A stretch of DNA of 33,561 bases from Spiroplasma endosymbiont of Danaus chrysippus (GCF_902809815.1 NZ_CADDIL010000006.1:91912-125472); one strand, 5' to 3'. Positions 10,511 to 21,135 are shown, counted from the stretch's first letter. The notes: generated by a model from the sequence alone, not told the origin. Translations and numbers: made by a program.

Positions 10511-11158
10511 ATGGCTTATGTTAAAGAACTGGAAAGTCTAATTTTAAATCGTAAATCAATTCGTAATTATGATCCTAGTAAAATTATTAGTGATAGTAAA
10601 ATTAACGATATTCTTAACTATGTGCGTCATACCCCATCTTCATATGGTTTAGAACCATGAAAAATTTTAGTTATTAGTAATTCTAAAATTAAAGCACAAT
10701 TGCAACCAATCATAAATAATCAACAACAAGTTAGTACTTGTTCACATTTATTTATTTTATTAAGTTATAGTGGTGAAAATTTCAATACTAGTAATCAATG
10801 ATTTGTTGATACTGTTATGAAAAGACGTAATTTAACAAAACCACAATACGAAATTTATAAATCAACATTTAATAATTTCTTTGATCATGACAAAAAAACA
10901 CAAATAAATCATTGGGCACAATGTCAAACTTTTATTTTATTACAAAATCTTTTATTATTATTAACTGCTCATGAAATTGATAATGTTGTATTAGGTGGTT
11001 TTAATGAACAACAATTATTAACTTACTTAGAATCAAATAAGATTATTGAACCTAATAAGTATCATGTTACAATTTTAGTGTCTGCTGGTTATGGTTATCC
11101 ATCAAAAACTAAAATTATTAAAAACGAAGTTAGTGAAATCAGTACGCTTATCAAATAA
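10511..11158 (+). CDS. NAD(P)H-dependent nitroreductase family protein (215 aa)
   Basis: A cytoplasmic FMN-dependent reductase of the NfsB/nitroreductase fold. Family marks are an N-terminal RKSIRNYDPSK (FMN phosphate binding arginines, residues about 14-24), TPSSYGLEPWKILVI (residues about 42-56), a GGFNEQQL stretch and C-terminal ILVSAGYGYPSKTK. Two Trp are TGA, which splits the gene at 10800 in the standard code. The start at 10511 is the first in-frame Met before the motif; the upstream AGAAAAGAGA is a weak ribosome binding site. The usual Cys-Pro before the GGF motif is not evident, so substrate and activity are open. It is followed after 22 bp by the next gene and probably shares its transcript. 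Confidence 0.85.
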
Positions 11159-11180
11159 ATGTATTAGAAAAGGTATTGCA

Positions 11181-11978
11181 ATGGAAAAATTAAAAATAAA
11201 TAACTTAGATATTGAATTAAATATTAATGTTATTGGTAAATTTTTAGATAAGATTGAATATCCAATTCTTATTTTTGATTTTGAGACTTTTCGTAATTTA
11301 TTACATAAAAAAAAGAACAATTCGTATGCTCATGATTTTGAAAAAATTTTTTCAATTGCATTATTAATTATTAATAAAAAAGAAGATTTAAGTGTTAGTA
11401 ATTTACAAAATAAAAAGTTACATTTGTTCGTTAAAACTGTTATTCCACAACCAAATATTTTAAATGAAGATTTAAAACTTGTTAAACATCAGCAACAGTT
11501 TTTTAAATTTTTAACTAATAAGTTATTAAAATATAACATTAAATCTTTGATTTTACTTGGTGCTAGAACTGAGATATTAATGCTAAAAAACTATTTGAGT
11601 TATCATAATGATGAAAGTAAATTTAAAAATAAAGTTAGTTATTTTTTTCAAAAACATAAAATTTTTGATTTATATGACATTTGAAATAATGATCAAGTTT
11701 TAAATTTACCTTTATATAAAAAAGGTTTACATCTTGATGTTGGTGCTACTAAAAAAACTTCAATACTAATTAAAAATAATAATGATTATTGTAAAATATT
11801 AAAAGAACAATTTTCATTAACAAATAATAATATTGGAAGAATTATTGATCAATATTTTTTTAATAATATTTGTTTATTACCTAGTTTTACTACGCAAGTA
11901 GCAAATCATAATCAAAATGATGTTCTAATTGGCGCTGCAATCTTATCATTATTTTATACTTTTTGTGATAAATATTAA
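11181..11978 (+). CDS. DUF2779-like protein with a DEDD exonuclease-type motif (265 aa)
   Basis: Residues about 24-36 read YPILIFDFETFRN, the Asp-x-Glu motif I of RNase-H-fold (DnaQ/DEDD) exonucleases in the form typical of DUF2779 proteins. GARTEILMLKNYL and KIFDLYDIWNNDQVLNLPLY resemble later parts of that family, where further acidic residues sit. The C-terminus (DVLIGAAILSLFYTF) would carry motif III. The frame spans TGA-Trp codons. The start at 11181 has AGAAAAGG upstream; a longer reading frame from 11091 overlaps the nitroreductase and is rejected. An exonuclease role on DNA or RNA is inferred only from the fold; no partner gene is visible. Confidence 0.65.
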
Positions 11979-11982
11979 GAAA

Positions 11983-12021
11983 AATAAAAAATATTAATTA
12001 TTTAAATTAATATTTTTTATT
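11983..12021. terminator. terminator at the chromosome/phage boundary
   Basis: A 17-bp stem (11983-11999 with 12005-12021) around the loop ATTTA has T-rich flanks on both strands. It ends 14 bp before the stop codon of the first minus-strand phage-type gene, so it can end transcription from both sides. Confidence 0.8.
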
Positions 12022-12034
12022 ACATTTTATTTTT

Positions 12035-12676
12035 TTAGTTCAAATTTTTTGGTGTTTGTGAATTATATATTGTTGTATTTGTTGATAAAGGCATTAAATT
12101 ATTAATTTCATTAACATTCAATCTTGTTTCACTATTTGAACTTACATCTTGAGTTTCTAAATTATCATCATTATTTGTTAATTTAAGTAAATTTTGAAAT
12201 TGTTCTTCAAGTTCTGTTTTAGATTGACTAATTAAATAAGTATTTTCAAACACTGATTTTTTGCAAGGATATCAATATCCATCTTCATCTCAAATTAAAA
12301 CATCTTCTTTAGTATATTGTACTTCTTTTTTAGTACCATTTGGACCCCAAGGTAGTGATAATTCTCCACTTTTATTATCTTTATTAAGATTAACTATTTT
12401 TATTTTAGAATCGGGATTTGCTCAAGGTTCCCCCTTACTTATATTATTAATAACTGGAATATAAGTAGTTTTAATTTTTTTTTGGTTAACAACTCAATGT
12501 TCACCAATAACTGCTGTAATAATATAATCACCGCGATGACAAGTTACTGTTACTTTTTCTAGTGTTTCAATTTCTAATGGATTATTATCTTGATGTAATT
12601 GAAATTCATATTTTACAGTAGGGTTTTTAATACAAAATGTAACATTTGAATTTTCTGTATTTTCTTTAAATAACAT
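12035..12676 (-). CDS. phage-type protein with two GDYII/YPCK domains (213 aa)
   Basis: A small domain common in phage proteins (pattern GDYII-x-G-x-x-GE-x-YPCK-x-x-IF-x-x-TY) appears twice in diverged form. Residues 48-74 are RGDYIITAVIGEHW...KIKTTYIP, and residues 123-149 are KEDVLIWDEDGYWYPCKK...FENTYLI. The C-terminal 65 residues are polar, with a helix (SKTELEEQFQNLLKL) and an Asn/Thr-rich tail. The function of this domain family is not known. AAGGAG lies before the start. It is the outermost gene of the phage-like block, transcribed towards the chromosomal terminator, and its TGA-Trp codons split it in the standard code. Confidence 0.7.
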
Positions 12677-12800
12677 ATTTTCTCCTTCATTTTTTTGTTT
12701 TTTTGAATAAAGACTTTATTTTAAAAATAAACATATAGTAAATTTTAAATTTCAATATTTATCTTTATTTTTTTAAAATAATTTAATAAAATTAAAAAAA

Positions 12801-12828
12801 CTAATATAGATAAAAATATCTATATTAG
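12801..12828 (-). terminator. hairpin with a minus-strand T run
   Basis: CTAATATAGATA, a 4-base loop and TATCTATATTAG form a perfect 12-bp stem. On the minus strand a run of seven T follows (12794-12800), so it terminates transcription coming from the transposase-like gene at 13148-14308. Confidence 0.75.
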
Positions 12829-12829
12829 T

Positions 12830-12851
12830 AATGAACATTTAATGAACATTT
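12830..12851. repeat. 11-bp direct repeat (AATGAACATTT x2)
   Basis: Two immediately adjacent copies of AATGAACATTT sit next to the hairpin at 12801-12828. The rest of the gap 12677-13147 holds only AT-rich DNA and the coding remnant listed below. Confidence 0.7.
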
Positions 12852-12946
12852 AATAAATTATTATTAATAATATCATTTTTTTATCTTTTTTAAAAATATT
12901 TTTGTAATTAAATTATTATATATAATTTGGGAGCGTATCGATGTTG

Positions 12947-13145
12947 TCAATAATATTCAAATTTGTCTTAAAATTATAAAGTTAGACGAGAATAATTTTG
13001 ACTTCAATATGCAATTCTATGTTAATCTTAACACTTGAAAAATATTAGTCAACAATAATACTTACTTTTATAAATCAAAAATTCTTATTAAAGCATCTTT
13101 AATAAGTTTTGTTTTTATTTTTAGTTTTTTTGAATTTAAGTTTTA
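12947..13145 (+). pseudogene. possible coding remnant on the plus strand
   Basis: A frame without stops reads ERIDVVNNIQICLKIIKLDE, then NFDFNMQFYVNLNTWKIL with TGA-Trp, and ends with a hydrophobic stretch (ASLISFVFIFSFFEFKF) before TAA at about 13143-13145. No start codon with a ribosome binding site was found. The segment GGGAGCG-TATCG-ATG starts a different frame that stops after about a dozen codons. Amino-acid composition looks protein-like, so this may be the 3' end of a lost gene. The family is unrecognised. Confidence 0.3.
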
Positions 13146-13147
13146 AC

Positions 13148-14308
13148 TTATAATAACTGGATGGCTGTATTTATTTGATAGCATTTAAAATTAACCATTT
13201 TTGTATACATATCAATGTTATAAGTTCTATCACCAATCATATGCTTTAAAATTTGTTTAATATTAGTTTCAGTAAAACAACCAATATTTTCAACTAATGC
13301 TTGGTTTAATACACCATCTTTGGCATTAATAAAATAACCAACTTTTAATTTTTTATATTTTAAAGTTAATGATTGTAAAAAATCAATTAATTCATAATAT
13401 TCACCTTTTTCAAATAAATTTATTGCATTTTGATAGTGTAATTTAGCAATTTGATTTTTTCTTCTTCCAGCCATTATACCAAGAAATAAAACATGAAAAG
13501 CATGAAATTTATCTAAAATAAATTTTGCATTTAAAATTGTAGCAGTTTTTCTAATTCATTTTGCACTATCTCCACAAACTATTAAATTTGCTTGGTCAAA
13601 ATTTTCAAAAAATAAATTACCATATTTTTCAATTAATTTTGCAGTTTTTTCAGCACCAATTTCTGTTTTTGATACTCTTATTTGACATGCAGCTCTTTTA
13701 TTAATTAATTTTCCATTTTTCTTTTTACCAGTACAAAATACTATTAATCTCATAGAACATTTTTTACAATTTTTAGTATTGTGTTTTTCATTAAATTTAA
13801 ATTTTCTATGTCCATCATCAATATTTATATATAATGTTTGATTTGGTTGTAATACAATTTTAGGAATATTAACTTTTGGTAATTCAAATTTTTGATATGT
13901 TCTACAAACTGTACTATTACTTATTAAATCTTCAATAAAAGTATCACAAACATCACGATACTTTTTATCATCAGCAAAATATTTTAAAATTTGTTTAATA
14001 ACATTTGGTGCAAGTTTACTATATTTTTTAACACCAAGATAATTATCTAACAATGAAACAAATTCCTTTTTTTGTGTTTTTGGGTTATAATGTGTACAAA
14101 TACGTCGTTTATAAGTTAATAAACCTTTTTTTGCTTTTAATTTTCTTTTTCTAAATCTATATGATTTATATTCAAATTTATCACATATACTTCATAAATA
14201 ATCATCTATTTTTGCAAATAATTCTTCTGTTTGTTTTAAACTTAATTCATCTTGATTAAAATCGTGTTTGTCTCAATCAAAATGATTAGGAAATGGTAAT
14301 TTTATCAT
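13148..14308 (-). CDS. UPF0236/ISLre2-like transposase (Mbov_0401 type, 386 aa)
   Basis: This belongs to the UPF0236 group, a DDE transposase-like family spread through mollicutes as 'Mbov_0401 ICE element' proteins. Visible motifs are LYINIDDGHRKF (Asp at about 164-165), the second-Asp motif IVCGDSAKWI with Asp247 followed by ILDKFHAFHVLF, and GCFTETNI with the candidate Glu at about 347. A basic stretch (YRFRKRKLKAKKGLL) lies in the N-terminal third. Two TGA-Trp codons break it in the standard code; read with code 4 it is intact. The start at 14308 has AAAGGAAA upstream. It is divergent from terL, separated by 63 bp. No terminal inverted repeats were found near it, so mobility is unproven and a phage accessory role is possible. 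Confidence 0.75.
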
Positions 14309-14371
14309 TTTTAATTTTCCTTTCTTTTAAATAATTTAATTTTAACTTATATATGTTAATAAGGAGTAAAT

Positions 14372-16078
14372 ATGGCTTTTATCACTAGTTATGCACAATT
14401 AAATAAAAAATATAATCTTAATTTTAGTGATAATAATTATGGTTTTAGTTGAGATATTTTTAAACAATTTGTTGGTGATGAATGAGCAGAATTTTTTACT
14501 ACCAATTGTTTTTATCGTTTTGTACCAACTGCACGTGGAACAAGAAAAACTTGAAACTGTTTAGCATTTGATTTATTTATATGTTGTAATTTTAGAGATA
14601 GTAGTGTTCAAGAAGTAAGAAGATATGAAAATACTCATAGTGAAACTACAATTGGTGCTTTAATGAATGTTTGTCAAGTTTTATTAGATACATATAATAT
14701 TAATTTATTACCTAATAATCCACATGGCATTAAATGAAAAATTACTAAGGATGGGGGATGTATTATCTTTCCAAGTAATCAACAAATTGATTTTATTGGT
14801 TATGCTAATGGTAATAAGATTTTTGGAAAAGAAGCAGGTGGTTCAAGTTTTTTAGGTTCAAGAACAGATGAAATTATTATGGCAGAAGAAAAAGAAACAT
14901 TAACTGAAAAGCAATTAACATATCGATATGAACGTTTACAAAACTCTATGTTTAGAAGTAATCGTATTAAAGTATCAAATGAACCTATTAAAAAGTGAAG
15001 TTGAACATTTATTGATAAAAATATATATAGTACTACTTTTGGACAAAAGATTACTCGTTATTTTTATAAAAGTTTTTTCATTACTTTTACATGTAATCCA
15101 TATGATAAATACCATCCATTTTATTTAAAGTATTGCACGCCATTTTTACCATTAAATGATAAAATTATGGAAAATCTTAAAAAAGTTGGTAAAGTTTATT
15201 ATGAAAATAAAGAAATGTTTAGTGGTTTAGGTTTATTTATATTAAGATTTACTATTCAACCATTTTGAAATAAATTACCAGACATTCAAAAAAGAACATT
15301 ATTAGAAATGAAAAAAAGTAATCCCGATGAATTTAATACTGTTTTTTATGGTTTTGAATTTTTAGATAGTGATGCAACAATTTTTCCATTTCAAAAAACT
15401 GTAAAATATTGACAATTATACGATTTAAAACAATTTTATAATCAAGAAAAAGAAATGTATAAATTTGATTTTTATAGTGTTGGTATTGATTGAGCTACGG
15501 GACCAAAAGACCATACTGTATTTATGGTAGTTGGTTTTAAAGAATATAATAATACTGGTTATTATGATGCTTATATTATTTGTGAATTAGTAGTTACACC
15601 AAATGACTTTATAAATGAAAATGAAAAAATTAATGCTTATGTAAATGAAATTTTAGGATTAATGGATAATTTTGAAAATTTTGAACAAGCAATTTATTTT
15701 TATGATGATAAAGCAAGAACAGCAATGGATTGATTAAATCAAAAATTAATAGATGAACATAATACTATTTTAATAACACAAACTGCTATTAAACATGCTT
15801 CAAATTTAAATCAAGAAGCTGGATTAACTAATAGAGTAGTTTGAATGAGAAATATTATGAGTTATGGAAATTTTTATGCAAATAAAGATGATTTACCAAA
15901 AACAACTCAATGTTTAGAAGAATTACGTTATGATGAAACAAAAACTAATATTCCTGACAAAAATATGTATCAAGACCCTTATGATGCTTTGTTTTATGCA
16001 CTATATCCATACAAAAATGTAATTAGGGGTAAAAATAATGCTACTGTGAAAAAAAGCATCTTCACATTTGCAATATAA
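14372..16078 (+). CDS. phage terminase large subunit (568 aa)
   Basis: This is the packaging motor: an ATPase that pumps phage DNA into the prohead, plus a nuclease that cuts concatemers. The ATPase domain carries a Walker A-type loop TARGTRKT (residues 53-60) and an acidic Walker B-like segment TDEIIMAEEKE (165-175). The RNase-H-fold nuclease has SVGIDWATGPKDHT (Asp373), YFYDDKARTAMDW (Asp445/446) and YQDPYDALFYALYP (Asp535, Asp538). The order and spacing are standard for TerL. AAGGAG lies 6 bases before the start. It is the only structural-class gene on the plus strand, and no small-terminase gene was recognised beside it. Trp codons are mostly TGA. Confidence 0.92.
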
Positions 16079-16115
16079 CAAACAAGTATAATACAATTAA
16101 TAGTATAGGTATCAT

Positions 16116-16147
16116 AAAATAAACGCCTTTAATTTATGCGTTATTTT
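16116..16147 (+). terminator. weak hairpin after terL
   Basis: AAAATAAACGC and GCGTTATTTT pair with one unpaired base around an 11-nt loop, 38 bp after the terL stop. The T run is broken, so termination may be partial. Confidence 0.5.
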
Positions 16148-16228
16148 GCATTTAAAAGCATACTTGTAAAAATAATCAAAAATAGTACAATTTATAAGTA
16201 AAATCAAGGAAAAAAGGAGAAATTTATT

Positions 16229-16510
16229 ATGAAAACATGAATAAAAACAAATTTAAATAAAATAACATTAGCATTAGCATTAACTGGTGCTACAACTGGA
16301 ACAATAGGATTAATCATGGGGGGGATGCTTACCCATAATATGGAAAATTCATTTTTAAAACCAAATGGTGAAAGAGTATATGGTGATACAACTATTTGAT
16401 GAAATAAATGATATAGCCCTGATAAAACTAGATTGTATTTTTCTAAAATTAAACATCATGATGAAGATGTGAAATGGGATGGTACTTATACAGATAATTA
16501 TTTTGAATAA
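16229..16510 (+). CDS. small membrane or secreted protein in the phage block (93 aa)
   Basis: A basic N-terminus (MKTWIKTNLNK) is followed by a hydrophobic segment rich in Ala, Gly, Leu and Thr (residues about 12-35, LALALTGATTGTIGLIMGG). It is either a signal peptide or a single membrane anchor. The remaining 60 residues are polar and Trp/Tyr-rich (TTIWWNKWYSPDKTR), with an acidic end. There is no lipobox Cys. GGAG lies about 10 bases upstream of the start. It stops at 16508-16510, directly abutting the original stop of the convergent structural gene at 16511-16513. The family is unrecognised. Confidence 0.65.
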
Positions 16511-16560
16511 TTATATTTCTAAATTTATATAAGAAATATTCTCATTGTATTTATCAAATA
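16511..16560 (-). pseudogene. severed 3' end of the structural gene at 17924-19930
   Basis: Read on the minus strand, this stretch continues the frame of the gene beyond the IS256 insertion: ..LFD then KYNENISYINLEI and TAA at 16511-16513. The 8-bp ATCAAATA at 16553-16560 is the target duplication. These codons are no longer translated with their gene. Confidence 0.8.
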
Positions 16561-17935
16561 GAGGCTTTTTAGTAATCTGTGTTTCTTTGTTTTACAAAGT
16601 ACTAGTTCAGATTAATTCTGTCTTCAAATTTTATCATAAAATGAGCAATTGCTGTATTTCAATTTTGAATAGGCAATGTTCATTTTTTTGTGATATTTTC
16701 AATTGCTAAGTAAAAAATTTTAAAAACTGCCATATCATTAGGAAAAACTTTTTTATTTCTAATAACTTTTCGTAATTGGATATTAACAGATTCAATAGCA
16801 TTTGTAGTATAAATTACCCTTTTAATTTCTGCTGGATAACTAATAAAAACCATTAAATTTTCTCAATTTTTATATCAAGATTTAGCAATTTGTGGATATT
16901 GTTTATTTCATTTACTTTCAAATTATTCTAAAGCTTGCATTGCTTGTTCTTCACTACATGCTGTATAAATTGGCTTTAAATCGATAACTAGAGACTTTCG
17001 ATGTTTGTATGAAACATATTTTAAGCTATTTCTAATTTGATGAACTATGCATAATTGATGTTCAGTTTTAGGATAAACTGATTGTATTGCCTCTGACATG
17101 CCTGTTAAATTATCACTACAAGCAATAAGAATATCATTTAAGCCTCGATTTTTCATTTCTGTAAAATTATTTAATCAGAATTTAGCACCTTCATTTTCAC
17201 TAATTCATAAACCTAAAACATCTTTTTTACCTTCTAAATCAACTCCTAAAGCTATATAAACTGATTTGTTAATAATACGTTTATCCTGACGTACTTTAAC
17301 TACGATACAATCAAAATAAATGATTGGATAAACACTATCTAATGGACGATTTTGCCATGCTTTGACATCATCAATGACATCATCAGTAATTTGACTAATT
17401 ACGCTTTCGCTAATATCTGCGCCATGATATAACTCTTGCAACTGCATTCTAATATCTGATAAAGTCATACCTTTTGCATATAGTGAAAGAACTTGTTGAT
17501 CAAAACCATCAAATCTTCTCTGTCTTTTTGTGATTATTACTGGTTCAAAATTACTATTGCGATCTCTTGGTACATCAATTTCAATTTTACCTTGTTGAGT
17601 TATTAATTTTTTTGATGTTGTACCATTACGAACATTGTCATTATTACTGCGTTGATTTCTTTCGTGTCCTAAATAATTTTGCATCTCAGAATTCAACATT
17701 TTTTCTACCAATCGTTTAGTTAATTCTTTATATAAGCCTCCCTCTTTAAAAACTGTTGTTAAATCCTCAGTATTTTCTAATAATAAATCTACTGCTTTTG
17801 ATATTGGATCATTGTTATTAAGATTATCTTTTTTAGCCATCTGTAACTCACTCTTTCTAGATATATAAATTATATTTACTAGAATTAATTAAACATAGTT
17901 ATTTTTGTAAGTCACACAGATTACTAAACATTCCC
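16561..17935 (-). mobile_element. IS256-family insertion sequence, 1375 bp, with 8-bp target duplication
   Basis: The ends are related 22-bp inverted repeats sharing TTTAGTAATCTGTGT: the left begins GAGGCTTTTTAG at 16561, and the right, reverse-complemented, begins GGGAATGTTTAG at 17935. ATCAAATA flanks both sides (16553-16560 and 17936-17943), a fresh 8-bp duplication as expected for IS256. It carries one transposase gene with a premature stop. Related fragments occur at 656-1019 (5' part) and 20613-20731 (3' end). Confidence 0.9.
16602..17840 (-). pseudogene. IS256-family (Mutator-type) transposase with a nonsense codon
   Basis: Code-4 reading from MAKKDNLNNNDP (17840) to the TAG at 16602-16604 gives 412 codons, the normal family size. 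The DDE catalytic set is visible: YFDCIVVKVRQ, ACSDNLTGMSEAI and [13 protein letters not shown] at 16923-16925 (codon 306, ALE-stop-FESKWNKQ) interrupts it between the second Asp and the Glu, so the protein is truncated before its last catalytic residue. An Asn, Lys, Glu or Gln codon with one change would restore it. The sequence is otherwise undamaged, so the loss is recent. Other copies would be needed for transposition in trans. Confidence 0.88.
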
Positions 17936-19930
17936 ATCAAATAAAGTAATATTAGTTAAATTAATTTCTTGTTTATCAGTTATTAAAACTAAATTATAAT
18001 TTTCAGCACCAAATATACCACTAATTTCAATCCGATTTAAATTATTAATCGGATTTTCAATTTGTAATTCAAATTCACTACTATTATCAATTTGTGATAT
18101 TTCTTTATAAAATTGTAATTTAGAAAATAATTGAGATTTATTTGAACCATATAAATTTAAAGCGTTTTCAATTTTGTTTTTTTCAATAATTGTTCTTGTA
18201 AAATACTTTCCATATTCGCCATTTGCTAATGTTCAATCTGCTGGAATTAATGAAGGTATGTTATTGCTTTCCAATTCATTGGTTATAGATAATCAGTTAA
18301 ATTGGTTATCATCTAACTTAAATAATTCATTTTGACTAATATCATTATTTTTCAGTTTAATATTATTTATATCTGTAAAATCAAAATACTCAGATTTTAA
18401 TATAACTTTGGTATCTTTAAATCTTCAAATATCTTTACCAGTAGGTTTTATTGGACTTGATTTTAATTCAAAATAATAAGGTAATAATATTTTATTATCA
18501 TCATTTAAACCTTTATTAATTGACATAATTGAATAAATATTATTTGATAACATAATTACTAGTTTCTTAAAAATATGAACTTGTGATAAATTTATATAAT
18601 TTCGATAATCCAATTTTCATTGTTTAAATAAGTTAGTTATTACTTCTTCGGGTTTTTGTCCTTCAAATTTTGCTCTTAACTTTGCAATTTCATTGTCTGG
18701 AACACCTTTATCATCATATGTAGCACCTTCAAAATTTCTATTGTAGTTATATGTATAACTTAGCATATCTAATAATAGTTGTTGTAAACTATCATTAGTT
18801 GGTGCATCTTTTATTTCAATTTCAATATCATCAAATCTATTATTAGTTGCAACATATTGATAAAATTTACTTTCACCTACAAAATCTCAAACTTCTTTAT
18901 CTTTTAATTCTTTTTGACTTTTTAGTGGTCATTTACCACCTAAAACATTACTAAATTCATATCCTAATCAAGCATGTGTAACTCTTGCATTTTTAATAAC
19001 TTCTCTTCTTGTTTCAGTTCCAGTACTAATTTTAATCAAATCTAAAACTGATTTTTCTTGTCCAATAAATTGTTTTGCTAAATTTCAAGGTAATATTTGT
19101 TCACTAAATCATTGTTGTAATATTCTAACTTTTGGTTGGGTTTCAATAGGCATTGATAATAGCGGAAATGCTATCTTATCTTTAACAAATAACTTTGGGT
19201 ATACTTCCATATTGTCAACTTCACCAAGTACCTTTATATTGCCAAAAATCATGCTTCTAGGAGCTTTAATTTTTAAACCGATAACTTTTGTATCTTTATC
19301 TAATGGTTTTTGTAATTTAATAATGATTGGATAACCATCTCTTGTTTTAAAATCTTTAATTTTAATAATAGTTATACTTTTAGTACTTCTTGTTTTTGGA
19401 TTTTGATAAGGTTGTGAATAATTATTAATAATATATAAATTATCAATATTATTTTCAGTTAATGGTTCATTAATAGATACTGCATATAACTTAAATTGAT
19501 TTAATAAATTTATTTCTTGAAAAGTTAAATTTTTAATATCAGTCATACTATATTCAATAGTATTATCATTAATATTAGTACTTGCTCTTTGATTTAATTG
19601 CATAGTAAAGTCTGATGTTTCAACAGCAGTAGTTTTTAATACTTTATCAATATCAATAAAACCTATTTTAATAGTATTTGCTGAAAATTTTAAACTATTA
19701 TTTTCATTATTTTTAAATAAACGTTCAATTTCATAAATATAAATTGTTCTTTTTTTAAATTCATCGTATGCTCTATTAATATCTGGGTCACTAGTAGCTC
19801 TCATCATATTAGTAAAGTCATAAGGAATATTATCAATTAAGTAATCATTTTCTACTTCTGCTTGATTAAGTTTAGTTTGCTTCTGTTTCTGTGGAAACTT
19901 CGTTTGTGGTTTGTTGTTGTTGTTTTCCAT
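17924..19930 (-). CDS. phage structural protein, C-terminus cut by IS256 (668 aa)
   Basis: A large protein of the minus-strand structural block. It opens with a Lys/Gln/Asn-rich tail (residues 1-25) and continues as a mixed alpha/beta protein, including TETRREVIKNARVTHAWLGY and VHIFKKLVIMLSNNIYSIMS. I do not recognise a family; capsid, head-tail connector and tail proteins are all possible. The reading frame now ends GNV-stop, read from the IS256 terminal repeat. Without the IS it would have ended KYNENISYINLEI at 16511. The loss of 13 native residues may be tolerated. The start at 19930 has AGGAGAAAAC upstream and overlaps the preceding gene by 59 bp, suggesting translational coupling. Confidence 0.65.
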
Positions 19931-20994
19931 TGTTTTCTCCTATTAATTGGTTATTTTCGGGATTAAATAATTTTAGTTTAACTGTTAAATTATTAATTTC
20001 TTGTTCATCATTAATATTAAATGTTTTACTATTTAATAAATCTTTATCAATTCTCACTAATATTTGAATAAATTTAAGAATATCAATATTAAATTGTCAT
20101 AATTTTTGTTCAATATAATTAATAGTTGAAATATTTACTGCTGTACTTTCGGGAACTGATTGTTGTGCAGATTTCTTTTGACTTGGTATATGAATACCAC
20201 AACGTTTAAATATTTCATTAACATTTCAATCGTATATATCAGTTAAATTTTTACCTTTAAAATTACTATTTGTCATATTGATATTTTCATTTTGTTCATT
20301 ATTATCTCCGCCACTTTTAAATATGTAGTTTTTAGTAACCAAAGTTCTTACTGCTTCTTCTAATGCTGATTGAACATTACCATAAGTTTGACTAAATATA
20401 AATTTAGGTGAATTTAAAATGGTATCTAAAACAATTTGTTCATAAATAACATCTAATGCTTTAATTTTATCCATTACTTTATCACAATCTGCTAATTCAT
20501 TTGCTTTATTTCGCATAATTGCTATTGGTATATAATTAATATTTAGTGTTTGTTCTTGTAATAGATTAGGATTATTAATAAATGAGTTAAAATCTAATGG
20601 AAATTGGTTTTTACATTGCCTATTCAAAATTGAAATACAGCAATTGCTCATTTTATGATAAAATTTGAAGACAGAATTAATCTGAACTAGTACTTTGTAA
20701 AACAAAGAAACACAGATTACTAAAAAGCCTCTTTCAATTTTTTCTATAAAATTCTTGTTGAATTAAATATTGTTTAATAGTTTCATTATTAATTTCTAAT
20801 GGAGCATTATATAAATTAGCATTATTTTCTGCTACAAAATCAGTAAAATAAGTTTCATGATTAAAATCATTAAAACCAAAATAATTTAAAATTGAAGCAT
20901 GTGTACTTTTATTTTTATTAGTTAAAAATTTTACTTTTTCATTTTGATTATCACTAATATTACTTTTTTCTTTTCTTTTAAATAGACTTAACAT
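19872..20994 (-). pseudogene. phage structural gene split by an IS256 scar
   Basis: The 5' part starts at 20994 (MLSLFKRKEKS, with AGGTGGTGA about 10 bases upstream) and encodes about 87 native residues ending IQQEFYRKN. It then reads into IS256 sequence and stops at 20677. The 3' part resumes as KNQFPLDFNSFINN and ends at 19872 with a Gln/Thr/Glu-rich tail. An IS-derived ATG at 20651 could start a 259-residue product, but without a ribosome binding site. A portal or connector identity is conceivable from gene order, but no motif was recognised. The original junction was probably YRKNWKNQFPL, so little or no phage coding sequence was lost. Confidence 0.65.
20613..20731 (+). mobile_element. 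119-bp IS256 end fragment inside a phage gene
   Basis: The reverse complement of this stretch matches 16561-16679 without a visible difference: the GAGGC terminus, the inverted repeat and the last codons of the transposase. It lies in the opposite orientation to the full copy. The inner edge diverges after AGGCAATGT and there is no second end and no target duplication, so it is a deletion remnant. Confidence 0.88.
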
Positions 20995-21012
20995 AATATT
21001 CACCACCTTTTT

Positions 21013-21135
21013 TTAAAATATTTGATTAATTTTTAATACAATTTTTACTATAATAAATATAATTAAACCAGCAACAGCAGAAGATAATAATACTCCAATT
21101 AAACCTAAAATAATTTTTATAATTTTAAAAAACAT
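21013..21135 (-). CDS. 40-aa hydrophobic membrane peptide
   Basis: MFFKIIKIILGLIGVLLSSA, then a further hydrophobic stretch (VAGLIIFIIVKIVL), closed by KINQIF. It forms one long or two short membrane helices with Lys at both ends. It sits between the putative tail fibre gene (4 bp downstream of that stop) and the split structural gene. AGGA lies upstream of the ATG. Size and position would suit a small holin-like or virion membrane-interacting peptide, but nothing specific supports a role. Confidence 0.55.
   Translation of the reverse strand: MFFKIIKIILGLIGVLLSSAVAGLIIFIIVKIVLKINQIF

Noticed and set aside
11091-11180. Longer upstream start for the DUF2779-like gene
   Set aside because: It would overlap the nitroreductase end by 68 bp. 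The ATG at 11181 has a better ribosome binding site and starts just before the conserved motif.
16923-16925. TAA in the IS256 transposase as a programmed recoding site
   Set aside because: No slippery sequence or stimulatory hairpin is visible, and IS256 transposases are normally single-frame. A nonsense mutation is the simpler reading.
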